From positions 1 to 6,301 of the forward strand of contig JAAYIO010000129.1 in assembly GCA_012523385.1 (NCBI GenBank): a stretch of 6,301 nucleotides of DNA. Direction: 5' to 3'. Shown here in pieces: positions 5,365-6,301 of the stretch; position 1 is the first letter of the stretch; each line of letters starts with the position of its first letter. This DNA is from Methanomicrobiales archaeon (GTDB lineage: Archaea > Halobacteriota > Methanomicrobia > Methanomicrobiales > Methanomicrobiaceae). The notes under the pieces were generated by a model. That model saw only the letters and a list, made by a program, of their open reading frames with translations, was not told the DNA's origin and did no database searches. The position numbers were made by a program, and so were the translations under genes.

Positions 5365-6120
5365 ATGACACAGGACATTCTCTTTGTCTGCAACCACAAT
5401 GCAGGCAGGTCACAGATGGCGGAAGCATACCTGAATGCCCGTTATGGGGATCGGTATGCCGCTTTTTCGGCGGGCAACTATCCCAGTGCATCGATGAACG
5501 AGTATACCATCCGCGTGATGGAGGAGGCAGGCATTTCTATGGCGGGACATGCACCAAAACCACTCGAGGTGTTCATGGGACAACAGTTTGACACGGTGGC
5601 CCGGCTCTGTGAGTGCTCAGGCGCCTGTCCTCCCCTGCCAGCGTCTCGCCGGTTGATTGATCATCTCTTCCCCGACCCATCTGAATTCTCCGGGAGTGAC
5701 GGCGATATTCTAAAGGGATTCCGGGGGGTGCGTGACTTGGTTTTTGCATGGGTGGATGAGACGTTCGGTGCTGTAGCTACGGGTGTTACCATCACCTGGC
5801 AGCGACCAGAAGCCCCCATGCAGCCTGTTATACTCTGTTCTGACACTAGACGTCCTCTTCAGGAAGTCCTGGGTGATATCCGGTATCAGCTGGAGGGACA
5901 AGGTATTCCCTCTGTCATAACCGAAAAAGATGGTCCGATGCAGATTCTCTTTAATGACGTGCCTTTTGAGAAGATCGTCCCCATCTACGTGCCGAAGACC
6001 TGTTCGATGTGCGGCACCTGCGAGGGTTCTGAGGGGGAATGCTCAGGAGGCAGACGTTATGAGGGTATCCCTGAATCGGTGGTGCGCCTTGCTGCGATGC
6101 GGGCCGCAGGACTGAAATAA
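5365..6120 (+). CDS. Arsenate reductase (thioredoxin-type ArsC / LMW phosphatase fold) fused to a Cys-rich DUF2703-like domain
   Basis: 251 residues, against about 130 for a stand-alone ArsC. Residues 1-135 are an LMW-phosphatase-fold ArsC: C9-N-H-N-A-G-R15-S is the CX5R loop, Cys82, Cys84 and Cys88 lie in LCECSGACP and match the redox cysteine segment of pI258-type ArsC, and Asp104 in FPDPSEF is the DP general acid. It should reduce arsenate to arsenite. Residues 152-251 form a second domain resembling DUF2703 (thioredoxin-like): GQGIPSVITEKDGPMQILFN, then CX2CX2CX6C (Cys213, 216, 219, 226) and the ending YEGIPESVVRLAAMRAAG. The CxxC expected early in that domain is missing; DTRRPL stands there. 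The ATG at 5365, with GGAGTGA 11 bases upstream, is preferred over a GTG at 5350. It probably shares a transcript with the exporter. The first domain is confident; the second assignment is from memory of the family pattern. Confidence 0.85.
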   Translation: MTQDILFVCNHNAGRSQMAEAYLNARYGDRYAAFSAGNYPSASMNEYTIRVMEEAGISMAGHAPKPLEVFMGQQFDTVARLCECSGACPPLPASRRLIDHLFPDPSEFSGSDGDILKGFRGVRDLVFAWVDETFGAVATGVTITWQRPEAPMQPVILCSDTRRPLQEVLGDIRYQLEGQGIPSVITEKDGPMQILFNDVPFEKIVPIYVPKTCSMCGTCEGSEGECSGGRRYEGIPESVVRLAAMRAAGLK

Positions 6121-6123
6121 GGG

Positions 6124-6138
6124 TTTTTCCTTTTTTTT
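6124..6138 (+). terminator. Double T-run terminator after the arsenate reductase fusion gene
   Basis: Five T (6124-6128), CC, then eight T (6131-6138) begin four bases after the TAA stop. This is the strongest T-run in the window and fits euryarchaeal intrinsic termination. It closes the phosphatase-exporter-reductase group. Confidence 0.7.
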
Positions 6139-6289
6139 ACCTGTACATTTGTTCCGTTTACCTTTGGACCCGAAGATGATTTTTGGAGGGGGGTAATCTC
6201 TTGAATCCGGATCATCTTATGCCCTCTATACTTCATGAAACAGTTTACCTCTTCTGCATTTCTTGATTTTACGCCGAATGTTAGATAGG

Positions 6290-6296
6290 TATAAAT
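6290..6296 (+). promoter_or_regulatory. TATA-like box A at the right edge
   Basis: TATAAAT preceded by GATAGG looks like an archaeal box A with a purine-rich upstream part. It would drive a rightward gene starting beyond the window, about 25 bases on. The rest of 6140-6289 holds no gene I can support. The call is tentative because the gene it would serve is not visible. Confidence 0.35.
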
Positions 6297-6301
6297 GTGA
6301 G

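Noticed and set aside
6201..6266. 21-codon TTG frame after a GGAGG-like sequence (6185-6189)
   Set aside because: The spacing of 11 bases is long, the start is TTG, and the frame is very short. It is probably chance in an AT-rich gap.

Overview
The window looks like chromosome of a methanogenic euryarchaeon, most likely of the Methanomicrobiales. This is inferred from gene content, not from any search. The clearest sign is a riboflavin synthase of the archaeal type (built on the lumazine-synthase fold) near an archaeal-type lumazine synthase. Further hints are T-run terminators without hairpins, 4-bp ATGA overlaps between genes, GTG starts, and start sites that mostly lack a strong Shine-Dalgarno (SD) sequence.

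Layout. Bases 1-88 hold the 5' end of a leftward gene recognisable as purE (purine biosynthesis), cut by the window edge. An unassigned divergent intergenic region of about 300 bases follows. Then come four rightward genes in two translationally coupled pairs: a class V aminotransferase overlapping ribC (riboflavin synthase) by ATGA, and ribH (lumazine synthase) overlapping a class I aspartate-type aminotransferase by ATGA. The pairs are separated by a T-run and a 242-base gap with several complementary segments, an SD sequence inside one of them, and a possible 14-codon leader ORF. RibH and RibC catalyse the last two steps of riboflavin synthesis; the aminotransferases have no established role in that pathway.

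From 3781 to 6120 lies a second group, also rightward: a small low-molecular-weight (LMW) phosphatase-like protein with the CX5R loop but apparently without the usual Asp general acid; a cation diffusion facilitator (CDF) metal exporter; and a two-domain protein joining a thioredoxin-type arsenate reductase domain to a Cys-rich C-terminal domain resembling DUF2703. This suggests metal or metalloid detoxification, although no ArsR-type regulator or arsenite pump is in view. The group ends in a strong T-run, and the last 160 bases hold no convincing gene, only a TATA-like box at the right edge.

No tRNA, rRNA, CRISPR array, insertion sequence or phage gene was seen. The points most worth checking are the ArsC fusion protein, the ribC-ribH intergenic region, and the pairing of each riboflavin enzyme with an aminotransferase.
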